Assembly (NCBI GenBank): GCA_034440575.1
Contig: JAOTOL010001553.1
Span: forward strand, 1,532,501 to 1,596,500
Length of the DNA: 64,000 bases
DNA from: Imbricaverruca yamaguchii
Taxonomy: Eukaryota; Arthropoda; Thecostraca; Neoverrucidae
Reading direction: 5' to 3'
Shown here: piece by piece, positions 26,433 through 39,900 of the stretch
Layout of the letters: each line of letters opens with the position of its first letter
How positions within the stretch are numbered: position 1 is the first letter of the stretch
Made by a program: the position numbers and the translations under genes
Notes under the pieces: model-generated
The model's database searches: none
What the model saw: the letters and a program-made list of their open reading frames with translations, nothing else
What the model was told of the DNA's origin: nothing

Positions 26433-29400
26433 CTGTCGTACAGGGTCGGCGTCAGTGACCATCTCCGACGCCATCTCCCGCCATGTGGTAGTGCCACGCG
26501 CCGCATGTGTCCACTTCGTTCACTCTACGATAAATTCTTTCTCCGAACTCAGTTTCAAGTGGAAGGTTGGGGTAAAATCAGAGGATGCTTTTGTCCCCTT
26601 CCCCAATGTTCTCATTGTTTTGGCCCCCGATGTTGACGGGTATAAATTTCAGAGAGCACATCTACGACCTCATTCATATCCTCTGATTAGGTCATCGAGG
26701 CGTGAGTGAAGGCTGGTGCAAGTTCAGATCTAAATAGTTTTCCGAGACCGACATTCCCATTATTTTCACGTGAGTGGAGTTCTACCACAGCGGTGCAGCG
26801 GTGTCGTTTTATCACGGCACTGCAGCGGTGTAGCGTTGTCGCCAACCAACGCTCTTTTCCCGGGTACCATGGACGTCCGGTGATGCACAATGACCAGTAA
26901 CCAATGATCAACGGCAGCACTGAGAGCCCCTAGAATACATTGAAGATGTGACTGAATACACGATGAATGTACATCGCACGAGCCACCCACCTGGCAGTGT
27001 GATCCACGGTAGCCGCGCTCGCAGACGCAGATGGCGCCACCGGTGTCGTCCACACACAGACCGTGCCGACACGAGGTGGTGCGACACGTGGCGGGTTCAT
27101 CGCGAGGGCACTGGTCACCTGAGGGGGGGGCAGTCAGTCAGCTGACAGCAGGCCGGTGTGGTGTGACGTCGAGCACGGCGCACACACGCAGCGAAGCCCG
27201 GGAGAACGTCGTCTCACAGGTTGGTGGCTCACTTCTGCGCCGGCCCGCATTAAAAACATACTTGACTGACAACAGTGCAAGATCTCTTTCCTGGTGCTTA
27301 ATGAGGGGTGAGCGCAGAGGACCACTACTTACTACCGATAAAACTATGTGCTGGCTTAATGGAATTTTCCGGCATGGCTGCCCTGACATGCTACCCTACC
27401 ACGCTTCGCTAGAACTACCATTACTCTATTACCATGAGAAACGGGATAGCCCTTTTCAGGACCACGCTGAAAAGAATCGTGCATTATATCTTACTATGTC
27501 TTCAATACTACTCTGAAAAAAGTTTGTTTCAAAACCAACTCTACAATGAGATGAGTTCACATTTTTCGGCGGTTATATCTTTGCCCCTCAGGGCGGTCGC
27601 CCGAAGGATCCTGTTTCGCCATGGGTGTGTGTTCTTCATCCTTTAGAAACCCACCGATTTTTAATAGCCCGGGGCCACTCTTTGACCTTAAAAAGCACTT
27701 TACCTAGCACCGGGAATCTTCCGCTTCGGTCAGGATAGTCTGCGCAGCTCAGTGGTCTCTATCGGCCTGAGGCCCACTGCCAGCTCTAAGCCCCTCTCCA
27801 TCAATGTAAACCAAAGCGGACCCAGTGGCTCTGCACGTCCGACCCTGGGCCCCATCCGAGTCTCGGGACCCTATTTCAAGTCTTAGCACACTCTCCGTCC
27901 AGCTCGGGTCCCCTCTTCAAAATCGTTGGTCTCTACTATCACGCAAGGGGCCTCGGTGCGGTTTCGGCCCCCATCGGCCCTGACTCGCACTTTCCTCTCC
28001 CGGCCATGGGACGAGTCGTCTAGGGGTAGGTTGCTCGTATCACAATCTAAAGTTTGTGGGTTCGAGTGTCACCTGTCGCTACTCTTCGCCCGCGACCAAT
28101 CGGCGTGGAAGATTGGCGGCGCAACATGACAACGGTAGATGTGTCGTAAAACGAATAACCAACCAATCTCCCGGCCACAGCGCCGCCCAATGTCACGCCA
28201 CATCACTGCCCGACCCTTGCGCCACCACGCTGTCAACCCGTCGTCACCAGACGAGCCCACGTGACCCACGAGCTGCCGCAGGCGCCGCTGACCTGGGCGG
28301 GAGGTCCAGCGGCTGCGGTCCGGACCGCAGTAGTGGCACGGGTTGGTCGGGTCGGTGGCGCCCCGACTGTAGCAGCGGCCTGCCGAAAAACCGGTGCTGC
28401 TCTCAACAAACGGCGTGCACCGCCATGTACACAACGGGCGACTGTCCAAAATTCGGGGCTCCGTTCCCGGGGAGGGACCGCATAGGCGCCCGGGCGTGCG
28501 GGACAAAGCGGTGCATGCTCCCTTTTCGTGAGCTCAGCCACTAGCTAGCCTCTCCAACTGATATCGGTGTTCTGACGCTTCTGTGGGGATATGTCGTATC
28601 ACCATAAAACATATCATTGCGTCTGCTGATGTCCTATGGGTAATAAATACCACCCATGCGATTCTCCATCAAGCACTACTCCATGGCAGAACCCCTGGAA
28701 GCTTGCGCCGTGCTTGACAAATCCAAAGTGACAAGTTAATGCATCGAATGGAGAAAGTGGGAAATTTAGTAAACACTAAATGAGGGTACTATCGGCGAAC
28801 GACATGCGATGCTCGTTCTGAAGCCAGAGTTCTCAACGACCGGTATGTTGTTCAGCACGCGGCAGCATCGTTTCAGCCTAACCTGCGATGCCACACAAGC
28901 CTGCCACGTCGCACTGTGTCTAAGCCTAACCTGCGATGCCACACAAGCCTGCCACGTCGCACTGTGTCTAAGCCTAACCTGCGATGCCACACGAGCCTGC
29001 CACGTCGCACTGTATCTAAGCCTGACCTGCGATGCCACACAAGCCTGCCACGTCGCACTGTATCTAAGCCTAACCTGCGATGCCACACAAGCCTGCCACG
29101 TCGCACTGTGTCTAAGCCTGACCTGCGATGCCACACGAGCCTGCCACGTCGCACTGTATCTAAGCCTGACCTGCGATGCCACACGAGCCTGCCACGTCGC
29201 ACTGTATCTAAGCCTGACCTGCGATGCCACACGAGCCTGCCTCTTCGCACTGTGTCTAAGCCTGACCTGCGATGACACACGAGCCTGCCACGTCGCACTG
29301 TGTCTAAGCCTGACCTGCAATGCCACACGAGCCTGACACGTCGCACTGTGTCTAAGCCTGACCTGCGATGCCACACGAGCCTGCCACGTCGCACTGTATC

Positions 29401-31492
29401 TAAGCCTGACCTGCGATGACACACGAGCCTGCCACGTCGCACTGTGTCTAAGCCTGACCTGCGATGCCACACGAGCCTGCCACGTCGCACTGTGTCTAAG
29501 CCTAACCTGCGATGACACACGAGCTTGCCACGTCGCTGCAGGTGACGTTGCCTCCTGCCGACTGACAGGTGAGACAGTCGCCGTTGTAGGTGGCCAGCTC
29601 GATCGGCTCGCTCCAGTTGACGCCGTTGTAGGACATCTGGAGCACACAACGTACAGTGAAAAGGTGATGAAGTTTCACGCACGTCGCAGCTGCTTCTTAT
29701 CTGTGTCGAGGCCTTCGCCACTTGATGTATGAGTCGTTGACTAAGTTGAAAAGATATAGAAAAGAAAGTTGGCGGATGGCGTCAGATACAAGGACAAACG
29801 TTCCGAAGTTTAGTTTACTTTACTGACTCCTCCATGAGACAATTTATACTTTGAGTTGGGCAAGTGCTGGCAAGAAAGTTGATTTTGCCATGGTGCTGGC
29901 ATTAGCCCACTTGTCGAAGAGCACCCAGCTTTACTATGCGGGCAAGGAGGCACTTGCCCACACCGTCTCTTACGCCGGCTGCAGCGTGTTAGTAGGAATT
30001 AGTAGCATGAGCTCCAGTGGGGGAGAACGGGCAAGATTATATTACCTACTCACAAAGGTACAAAACCGTCCCTGACAGGAGCAACATTACTGAGGAAATG
30101 TGCTAGGCTCCTGCCTGCACGTGAATTTCCAATATTGTGAATGAGAGGAATAGATTCTCCAAGTATTTTGAAAACTTAGCATCACGCCTATGTATAGCTA
30201 GGTGCGTTGTTTGTGTGGCTTTACCATGTACCAGCTGACGCTATTTTGAGGCGCCTACCTGTCACCGTGGCAGGAAAGCCGGGCATCGCGGGAAATCAAG
30301 CCCTGTGCATCTAGTATTCCAGACGCTCAGCTTAGCTAGTGAACTACCGACGCCCGGAAATAATGAACCTAGAAGCAATACTACTAACCCTGAACCATAT
30401 TGCAATCGACGAAGCCCACGTACGTAGGGCCATTTTTGCTCCATAAAATCAAAAGGCGATCTGTTCTGGAGATCTGTTACCCTGAACCTCGTTAGTGAAG
30501 GAGCACGTGTACACAATTTACCTGCACTGTCCAGAGCAGTACTTCAATCGAGTACCGCAGCTCCCGCGACCTGGCGGCGGCTGGCAAGCGACACTCTACT
30601 TCCGATCTCGACCGGTAGATAGCAGGTGCGACAAACGGCGCCGGTTCGTTTTCCAGCTGGACTCTGCAGCGCAGGTCGACCGACGGCCGGAAGTGACGTG
30701 CCAGAACCGGCACTGAGCCGCACCAGGAGCTGGCCAGGTCACAGAGGCCAGATCGACCCACCGAGGTCACCGACGGAGGGTCGCCTGCAATAGCGGGAGC
30801 GTGGTCGGCATACGCTTCATCGTACAGAAGAGTGACATCGCACCAATGAACCAGCCATATGGGGCAGTAAAAACATACTGGATACTGAAAGTATGCTGCA
30901 TCGTTATTGGGTGCAATCAGTGCAATCGGGCATGGATAGTTCGAGTAGGATGATGGAAAGCATGCAAACTGGTGGGGTGGGGTGGGGTGGAGCAAACTGT
31001 GCCTGCTTCTTTTATTGCGCAACTCTTGGCCTGATGCCAGGTGACCACCGAGCAACTCCTGGATATCGCATTCCGCTCGGAATAAGATGGAGCAGGTTGT
31101 GGATTGGCAAGGTGCCTTTACGAACGTCCTAGAACGTGGGGCGCACTTTGTCTGGGGAACGACCGCTATACCAAGACCCGGATAAAAATGAGTGCAAGAT
31201 ACACATGAGTAAGCCATAGCCGTAGCAACGTATTTTTATATCCCTTCAACAAACGGCTATGGAAGAACACACGCTAGATTTCTTTATTCCTTTACTGGAT
31301 ATATTACATGAACGATTTCTGGTTCAGAATAGTCCGACAGCCAGAAATGGTTGTTGGGAAGTACGGAGAGCGATCACGTGACAGCGTCGGATTTATCACT
31401 GTCTGGTACAGTCAACGAGATAATGAGAACTTCCATCTGAGTGCAGACACAAAAACGATGGCCTGCCTCCCCGTACGCCTCGCAAAGTCGCA

Positions 31493-31538
<46 letters not shown>

Positions 31539-34500
31539 CGATGTAGCTGGTTAGTAGCCTTAATGCACTGGCTTCAGGACTCACCGGGCTGCTGTTGGCA
31601 CATGAAGCCGGCATAGCCGGGCCAGCAGCTGCAGCTGCCGTTGTTGCAGCTGCCGCCCGGTCGGCACTGCTCGGGACACTGCAGCTCGGCTCGAAGAGCG
31701 GCCAAAGCCACCGCCGGCCTGCCGGGCGCCCGCAGAACCTCAGCTTCGCACCGCTGCTCCAGAGATGGCAGCATAAGTGTAGGCCAAGGTTGGACTCCAA
31801 GCGCATCCGTGTCTGTAGGTGTAGAGGAGAATGCAGTCATCACCAGGCTTTCTAAACTTCTAGATTTACAATGTGTAGCTACATCGGAGGGCAAGGTAGC
31901 ATTGCTGGTGCTACAGATCAACACCAGCTTCTACAGGTGCACACCATATTATCCCATGGCTACATTCCACCTCCCAATGCCAGCTGGTTGGTGCCAACAT
32001 TAACCCCCGCCTGCCGGGGGTTCTGATCACGCCCCTGGCCCAGGGGAGATGTTGCCATCCTCCTGCTAGCTCGCCCCTTGGTTAGCTGGAAGCTCGAAGC
32101 AATATATTTATTGAATATCTTGCTAGTGGATCCAGCTATAATGGCTTACGATGTGATTCCTGGAATCGCTGCAGTGGACCGTCCAGGTCGGATCAAATGT
32201 CAGAAATTCGAAACCAACGGACTTTGTTTCATTGTTTGGTTGCCTACCTCTTGTTCTTCCACGTGTTTTCATTATTTATTTCATGTGTTCAATCACGAGA
32301 GAAAACTCTTGATGAAAAACTTCATGGTTATTGGTACTCTATATCCTGATATTTTAATAAGTGTATGTGTATTATATTATTTACAATAAATTAAATTATG
32401 TAAATTACGAAGCACAAATGTAAAGCATGCCCTCTTTTTGCAATTATATACATATGTATAATGTGTATTATCATGAACAGGGTTGCTTATGTCGAAAGTA
32501 AAGTGTTACATAAGTATACTAACTGGAGGTGATCTAGAAAATGAAAACTCATCTAAAAACTTTGACAAGGATAAAACAATGTGTTTATAGAATGTGCATA
32601 AATGATGCATCACCGGCTTCTAGCAATTTCATTGCAATTCCATTGCTGTCTCTCAAACTGATCCCATGCTATCCCACCAATGTGTTTGTGGTGGTGCTCC
32701 GCCTCCCTTTTGCTGCAGACAGTTAGCTTTGAATTTGAAACAGTAGCTTGGCTGGTGACCATCAACTTATGGAAGCACACCATTGGCGTCACCACAGATT
32801 CAGGATCTGTGGATGAGAGGGCTATTGGGTCTACTATTATCATGCAACGCCATAGATGTGATGTTAAATTCCACAAATTTGGTAAGACCCTCTCCACGTC
32901 AGACCCCCCCCGCCCCCGACGACGCTCATGGCGAGCACCCATGAATTTTCCGTGAATCCACCACGAAATATCTGGCATACGTTCATAATACGGTAAAGTC
33001 GCATGTCCACCCTTCGCATTTCCGCTTTATCATCAGTAGGGAACTACTGGCTGGAACATTGCATAAGCAAAAGAACGCCCGGAAAGTCGGACCATTGTAA
33101 GCATTCATCGGCGACCTCAGCAAACGGTCACGCGATATGGCATGATTCATCAATAGTTGCATCATATAGGGGAAGGACGAGACATTTTATTTGATCTCAG
33201 GCGCAAGAGTGACGCACCATCGCGAACGCCGAACAATATCTGCCATTGATACTGCATTAATGCGTTAGTTATTGGTGTAGAGGACATATTTCGCGGACAT
33301 TAACCCAGCTGTGGGTTCCGCAATGCTGTGCTCGCAGCAGTTTCGCGCAATGCATGACGCACCTGTCATATAGCGAGAGGTGCACCAGCCACCGCCAATG
33401 TTGCTGTGCTGAAAGCCAGAAATGGAATTGGAGTGTATAATGTGGTGTGGTGACAAGACGAAAAATCGAAATTACTCTCCGTGTCATTCTACCATATGGG
33501 TGTCCTTTTGCAGTAAACAATTGCTTAATGTACAATTTGTTGTGGATTAATGGCATTAATGAACGAGTCGGGTGGCTAAAGCACAAGTGCATTAATGGCC
33601 GAGTGCTTACACACGAGTGAGTTAATATCACGATGCCACAAAAACCATATCTAATGTTGATATGTATCCCGCCCTTGACCCCTAGTCACGCTAGAATGTG
33701 TTTGTCTATTCAAAAATATTCACAACAGAATACACACGAGCATATTAATTAACTTCGCACCAGTGAAATATACAGGGCCATACATGGCCAGCATGTAACA
33801 CACATGAAAACTCACGACTGCCTACGGCCATCTATATGTCAACTGCAGTTGAAGTAGGGGAAGACCAGTATACACCACGGGAAAGCCAGTAGGTCCCCTA
33901 ACAGAAGAAGCAAACGATGTGCTGGACTTACAAGCTTCAACGAAGGTACCTCATCGAAACGCACAACTTTTCTTCCCTTTGGGAGGAGGCTTTACGTACT
34001 ACATCTTAATTATGATGTCAGTTTTGCAAATGTCCTTACATACAATTAAGCTTCACATAGCTGATGTGCATTCTTCATTAATGTGTATGCGAATTCGTGT
34101 GCATGTGCGCGTGCGATAAAATTAAGAGAAATTCTTAGCGTGTGCCAGTGCTTGTGCATAAGCGTGTTCATATGCATGCGCTTGTGTGCTTGAGCGTGAG
34201 CGTGTGCATATGCGTGTGCGTGTGCATGTGTGTGTGCGTGAATGTACACGCGCGTGCGTCACTCACCGTCGGCGCAGATGTCTGCCACCGTCTCCAACAG
34301 AGCCAGTGGCAGAGCATCCCCGCACACAGCTACCAGTCGAGAGGCGAAGATTCGTCGAGCGCACTCGACCCTCGTCCAGCGGCCGACGTGTCGTGCCTCC
34401 TCGGGGGGTGGCGCCGTCTCCAGGTCACGCCAGTCGTGTCGTGCCTCCTCGGGGGGTGGCGCCGTCTCCAGGTCACGCCAGACGTGTCGTGCCTCCTTAG

Positions 34501-36844
34501 GTGGTGGCGCCGTCTCCAGGTCACGCCAGTCGTGTCGTGCCTCCTCAGGTGGTGGCGCCGTCTCCAGGTCACGCCAGTCGTGTCGTGCCTCCTCAGGTGG
34601 TGGCGCCGTCTCCAGGTCACGCCAGTCGTGTCGTGCCTCCTCGGGGGTGGCGCCGTCTCCAGGTCACGCCAGTCTGTGTGTGCCCTCGGGGTGGCGCCGT
34701 CTCCAGGTCACGCCAGTCGTGTCGTGCCTCCTCGGGGGGTGGCGCCGTCTCCAGGTCACGCCAGTCGTGTCGTGCCTCCTTAGGTGGTGGCGCCGTCTCC
34801 AGGTCACGCCAGTCGTGTCGTGCCTCCTCGGGGGGTGGCGCCGTCTCCAGGTCACGCCAGTCGTGTCGTGCCTCCTCAGGGGGTGGCGCCGTCTCCAGGT
34901 CGTCACGCCCAGCGGCGCCGGCGGGCCGCCCAGGCGCGTCCGTCGACGTGTTCCACTCGGCGTCAGCCGGAGCGCTGTCCGGTCGCTTGCTCTCCTCGTC
35001 GGCGTCGTGGCGGCCGTGGCGAGGACCGACGCCGAGCGGCGGTTCCGGCCGCCGCTCCTCCTCCGGCTCCAGGCCGTAGCGGAAGCGGTGGTCGGTGAGG
35101 TACTCGAACGGCAGCGGCTGCAGGTTGTCCTGGGTGGGCAGGTCGCGCCGCCGCCGGCGCGTGCCGAGCCGACGCCCGGACGTCGGCTCTGCGGTGCCGG
35201 CGGCCGGCCGCCGCCACAGGCCGCTGAAGCCGAGCCGCAGCGCCGACGCTGTGACGTCACCGGCCGTCAGCAACGTCAGCTGAGCGGCGGGAGGCGGGCG
35301 GCACACTCCCGAGGAGCACGCGCAGCGCGGCGACGACGGCGGCGGCGGCGGCGGAGCTGGCCGGGGCGTGTCGGTCCTAAACAGGCTACGGTCGGACGGT
35401 AGCCTGTCGGCAGGTTAGTCGCACTCAGTAATGGCCGGCAGCGTGAATGTTTTCATAGAAGCGGAACGAAAATCATCCCTCCCTTCCATTCCCGTGGGGA
35501 GGGGAAATTATCTATATTTGGGACTGGAAATTTCGCTCTACTGAAACAATCGTGTCCTGGCACTAGCGTAGCGAAACGAAACAGTGCTGTAACGGAAGCG
35601 TCAAAACCATTTTCCCCAGCTCAAGTCATCTTTTTGAAATTACCCCGACTGTCACCACTCCTGAGGCAAACATCGATTGCCCGCGACATATCAGGTGATC
35701 CAGATATAGTGCTGGTTCGGCCCGCCCTCCATGATTTTCTGACAACCAAGATGCAATCACGTTGACGAGGACAATACATCTGAAATAAAGAGCAGTTCGA
35801 ATTCTAGTGCCTCTCCATGGTGGTGGTAAAACCAAACTATCCCGACGTTTTCGAACAAATTAAATCAATAAATCAAACAATGCTGTCTGAAGACTCACCT
35901 CCACTCGCAAGAACGCAAGAACTTTGAAGAACTCGGAATAACGCAGGATAAATGCACAGCACCGATTTTTTCACCATAAAATTCATTCGTTTTAATGATT
36001 CCAGGAGGCTCACTTTTGGCTTCAAAGCGCAGAAAATTCAGTTTTACGACATAAAATGGAATGGATGATAAGGCCAGTGCATGAGTTATTTCATTACGCT
36101 GGAATGTCAGGATGTGAAGCTTCGAACTAACTATTGATCGGTGATGAACATGACCCTGGATCAGACTACTAAGAATTTAGCCATCAAGATGAGTATGCAT
36201 TTCCAAATTATCTACATGCTTTGGACGAGGCAGTATCGTAAGCTTAGGCAAATATTTCCTCGGAAGCAGAGAGCGCAGAGCTTGAGCACAGACAAGATTT
36301 TGGTGAAGCTGGCGCCTCGATGGCGGAAGAAAATCAAAGCGGAGGGGCATTAACTCAGACCTGTGAGGGTTATTCCTGGGTTTCTGAAGAAGCAGCATTT
36401 TGTAATCGCACTAGTTGCCTTTCCGAAGTTTTAGGGGTCGCTTTTCACGATTTCGTAGCCTAGGTGTAGGTTTCTGAAGAGTACTGGGAGGGCACAATAC
36501 ATGAAGGCAATGGTCGAACCTACATAGGTTGGTGAGGAGCATCGCATAGGGTCCTGTGTCAAAAGCTGAACTCATTGGGGTGGAAAATCCAACATTGGTG
36601 GGGAAGTGTCCTCCCAAAGGCATGCAAAGCTACAGCTCTGCTTCGTAGTACCGACACTGGGACCAGTGTCGGTACTACGACATATTACCAATGTTTTCGA
36701 AGGGTTCCAAATTGAGGTGTCTAAGTAAAACTTTGGATTTGTAGAATACGTAGTATGTGCACAACACAAGAGGAATGACACACTTTTAGACTCTGTATAA
36801 TTATCACAAAGAGAACGCAAGTTGAGAAGCATCTAAAATAAGAA

Positions 36845-36882
<38 letters not shown>

Positions 36883-36894
36883 CGACGAGAGAGA

Positions 36895-36958
<64 letters not shown>

Positions 36959-39900
36959 GAGAGAGATAATCCTTCCCCGGCCGGGCGAAGGACGACCAGA
37001 GGACGGGCGGGGTGCTGGGTGCCATTCCTGGGGGTGGATGGGGTGTGCTGGGTGCCATTCCTGGAAGGGTGCTGCGCGTGATTTCTAGAGGAGTGCTGGG
37101 TGCGATTCCTGGAGCGGTGCCGGATCACTATTATCTTTATTTCGTTGTTCTCAGATTGAAAGAAATTGAGAAAATGACAATTTTGCGTCCCGGAGGATAC
37201 GTTTCAGCTGCCTGCCCAAACCGTTGGTCCTCACAGCACCTCACTCACGGGTGTAACTTGATTGCCCCTTTATGCCCGTTTTACAGAAGTGGCTAGAAAA
37301 CGATTTATGCCGTTGCCACCATGCCTTGCACACCGAATCCCCGATTAGACGGTATATAAAATGAGCGCGTGCAACAAAACGCTACCAGTGCCACCATAGC
37401 GGGGGCGCGCTACAGCGGTCGCATCTCAACAATGCCAACATTCCTCGAGCCACAGTTGGCGTCCGCCTGTGCGGACGGCACGGCTCTGCAATAAGGCGGC
37501 CCAACACCCGAGTCTGACAGCGAACCTCTCACAGTCGGCGTCCGTCTGTTGGGTGTAACTGGCGCCGGTGGCCAGCCGTCTGGCCGGGCTGTTTGTTTCC
37601 GACACACAGTTCAATCTGGACCTTCAGCTGGCCACCTGCAGGGAGTCCATCTCCTGCGACAGCCAGCTGTACAGTCGCGGCTCACGTCCTTTTCACTTCT
37701 GTCCTGACCTGATCAAAGGTGCTTCTCCCAGACGAATTGACACCATCTTGAGAGGGAAAGACACCATTCCTTGTGCTCGAGTGCATCACACACGCTCAAC
37801 GAATGTTCACCCGAAGGCGCCCCTCCAGGGACTTCACAGTGCCGCTTCTAAAAACAAATGGCGTCCTTCCAGACGAATTCCCCCATGGAACCTTTTGGAT
37901 CCGCCCCTGACTCATCGTTCCCCACAACTCACTCTGCTTCAGAGCTAATCCCTACCCACCCCGACTCACAATTCGCCCTGTCTCACAAATATCATTTCTG
38001 ACAACTCGTCCTATATCACTCTTGCCAGCACACACTTGTCAGCGTCCACTGTGAATTGGTCAATGCGTGTGACAATCCCATCAGTCGATAGCTTTCCCGC
38101 CGCTGATCGAATGACGGTTGATATTCGCGTTGTCGATCTGCACAATGCATCAGATATGGACATCATTGTACGCCATACATTCACGTTTTAGGGACGAGTT
38201 CTTCCACGGCTTGGGTGGGGCGCTCAACCTGGAACCGCCTGGACAGCTTCTGACTGGCCAGTCTGGCGAACATCTCAGGTGACATCATCCCACCTCGGAT
38301 GTTCCATCGTCTAACACTCTCCTGATCCCACTTCACCAGGGTCGGCACATGTCGTGCCGCGTGGGACGGAGAGGATGAACGAGGCATCAGAGCAGCTCAA
38401 CATGCATAATTCAACAGTGTCGAGAGCTCAGACGATTAGACACTAGTGGTTCGAAATCGTCGCTGCGGGACAGCGCCGTGGGGACCAAAACAGGACGGGC
38501 GAAGCGACCGTGTCTGCGGCTGACCTGCTGGGGACGGATGGGCTGCCACCGGCGTCACCGACGGAGCAGAGACCGGCCGTCGGCCCGGCAGGCAGGCTGG
38601 CGGACAGGGTGATGGTCAGCGCCGCCAGCCACCTCCAGTCGGGCCGGCGCACGGGCAGCAGGTGCAGACGGGTCACCAGGCCGGACTGAGAGGCCACCTG
38701 CGGCAGACGGCGTCACCAGGGTCACTGTGGCGGCGTCACTACACCTGCCGGGGGAGGGTGTCACTACACCTGCCCGTGGAGGGTGTCACTACACCTGCCG
38801 GGGGAGGGTGTCACTACACCTGCCGGGGAGGGTGCCACTAACCGCCGGGGGAGGGTGTCACTACACCTGCCGGGGGAGGGTGTCACTACACCTGCCGGGG
38901 GAGGGTGTCACTACACCTGCCGGGGGAGGGTGTCACTACACCTGCCGGGGGAGGGTGTCACTACACCTGCCGGGGGAGGGTGTCACTACACCTGCTGTAT
39001 CACCACCAGAGGTACCTGTCAGGAGACAGCGTCACTGTGGCGGTGTCACTACACCTGCCGGGGAGGGTGTCACTACACCTGCCGGGGGAGGGTGTCACTA
39101 CACCTGCCGGGGGTCACTGTGGCGGTGTCACTACACCTGCCTGCCGGGGAGGGTGTCACTACACCTGCCGGGGGAGGGTGTCACTACACCTGCGCCTGCC
39201 GGGGAGGGTGTCACTACACCTGCCGGGGAGGGTGTCACTACACCTGCTGTGTCACCACCAGAGGTACCTGTCAGGAGACAGCGTCACTGTGGCGGTGTCA
39301 CTACACCTGCCGGGGGAGGGTGTCACTACACCTGCCGGGGGAGGGTGTCACTACACCTGCCGGGGGAGGGTGTCACTACACCTGCCGGGGGAGGGTGTCA
39401 CTACACCTGCTGTGTCACCACCAGAGGTACCTGTCAGGAGACAGCGTCACTGTGGCGGTGTCACTACACCTGCCGGGGAGGGTGTCACTACACCTGCCGG
39501 GGGAGGGTGTCACTACACCTGCCGGGGGAGGGTGTCACCGAGGGCGCCTGTTGGGAGTCAGCGCCACTATCACTGTGCCACTACACTGTGTCACACGCAG
39601 TGACTACAGGGATGGTGTCGCAGCAGATGCCTCTTGGGAGACAGCATCGCCGGGGGTGAATGCTGGGGGACGGTGTCACAGGTCGAGGGGTGTCTGTGAA
39701 GGGACGACGTCACCAGGGGTGAATGCTGGGGGATGGTGTCAGAAGTCGATCGGTGTCTGTGGAGACACGGCGTGTCTGCCGAGGATGGTTTCATGGTTGT
39801 TGAAATGCATGGTCGGTAATGGTGCGCATTCCTAACACTATCAAAGTGTCGTCGCAAGGCTTTGCTCAGTTGGAGTAACCATTGGCTTCAACGACTTTCT

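Noticed and set aside
25246..26636. 376-432-codon repetitive ORFs on both strands
   Set aside because: Product of a 24-bp unit without stops; they overlap the end of a spliced minus-strand gene.
28766..29721. 293-codon minus ORFs spanning the 48-bp array
   Set aside because: Only the first 43 codons of a third frame form the real exon; the rest is donor-junction repeat read through.
37950..38190. Plus-strand ORF ending [20 protein letters not shown]
   Set aside because: About 60 open codons with no recognised family and no splice or start context; kept out as unsupported.
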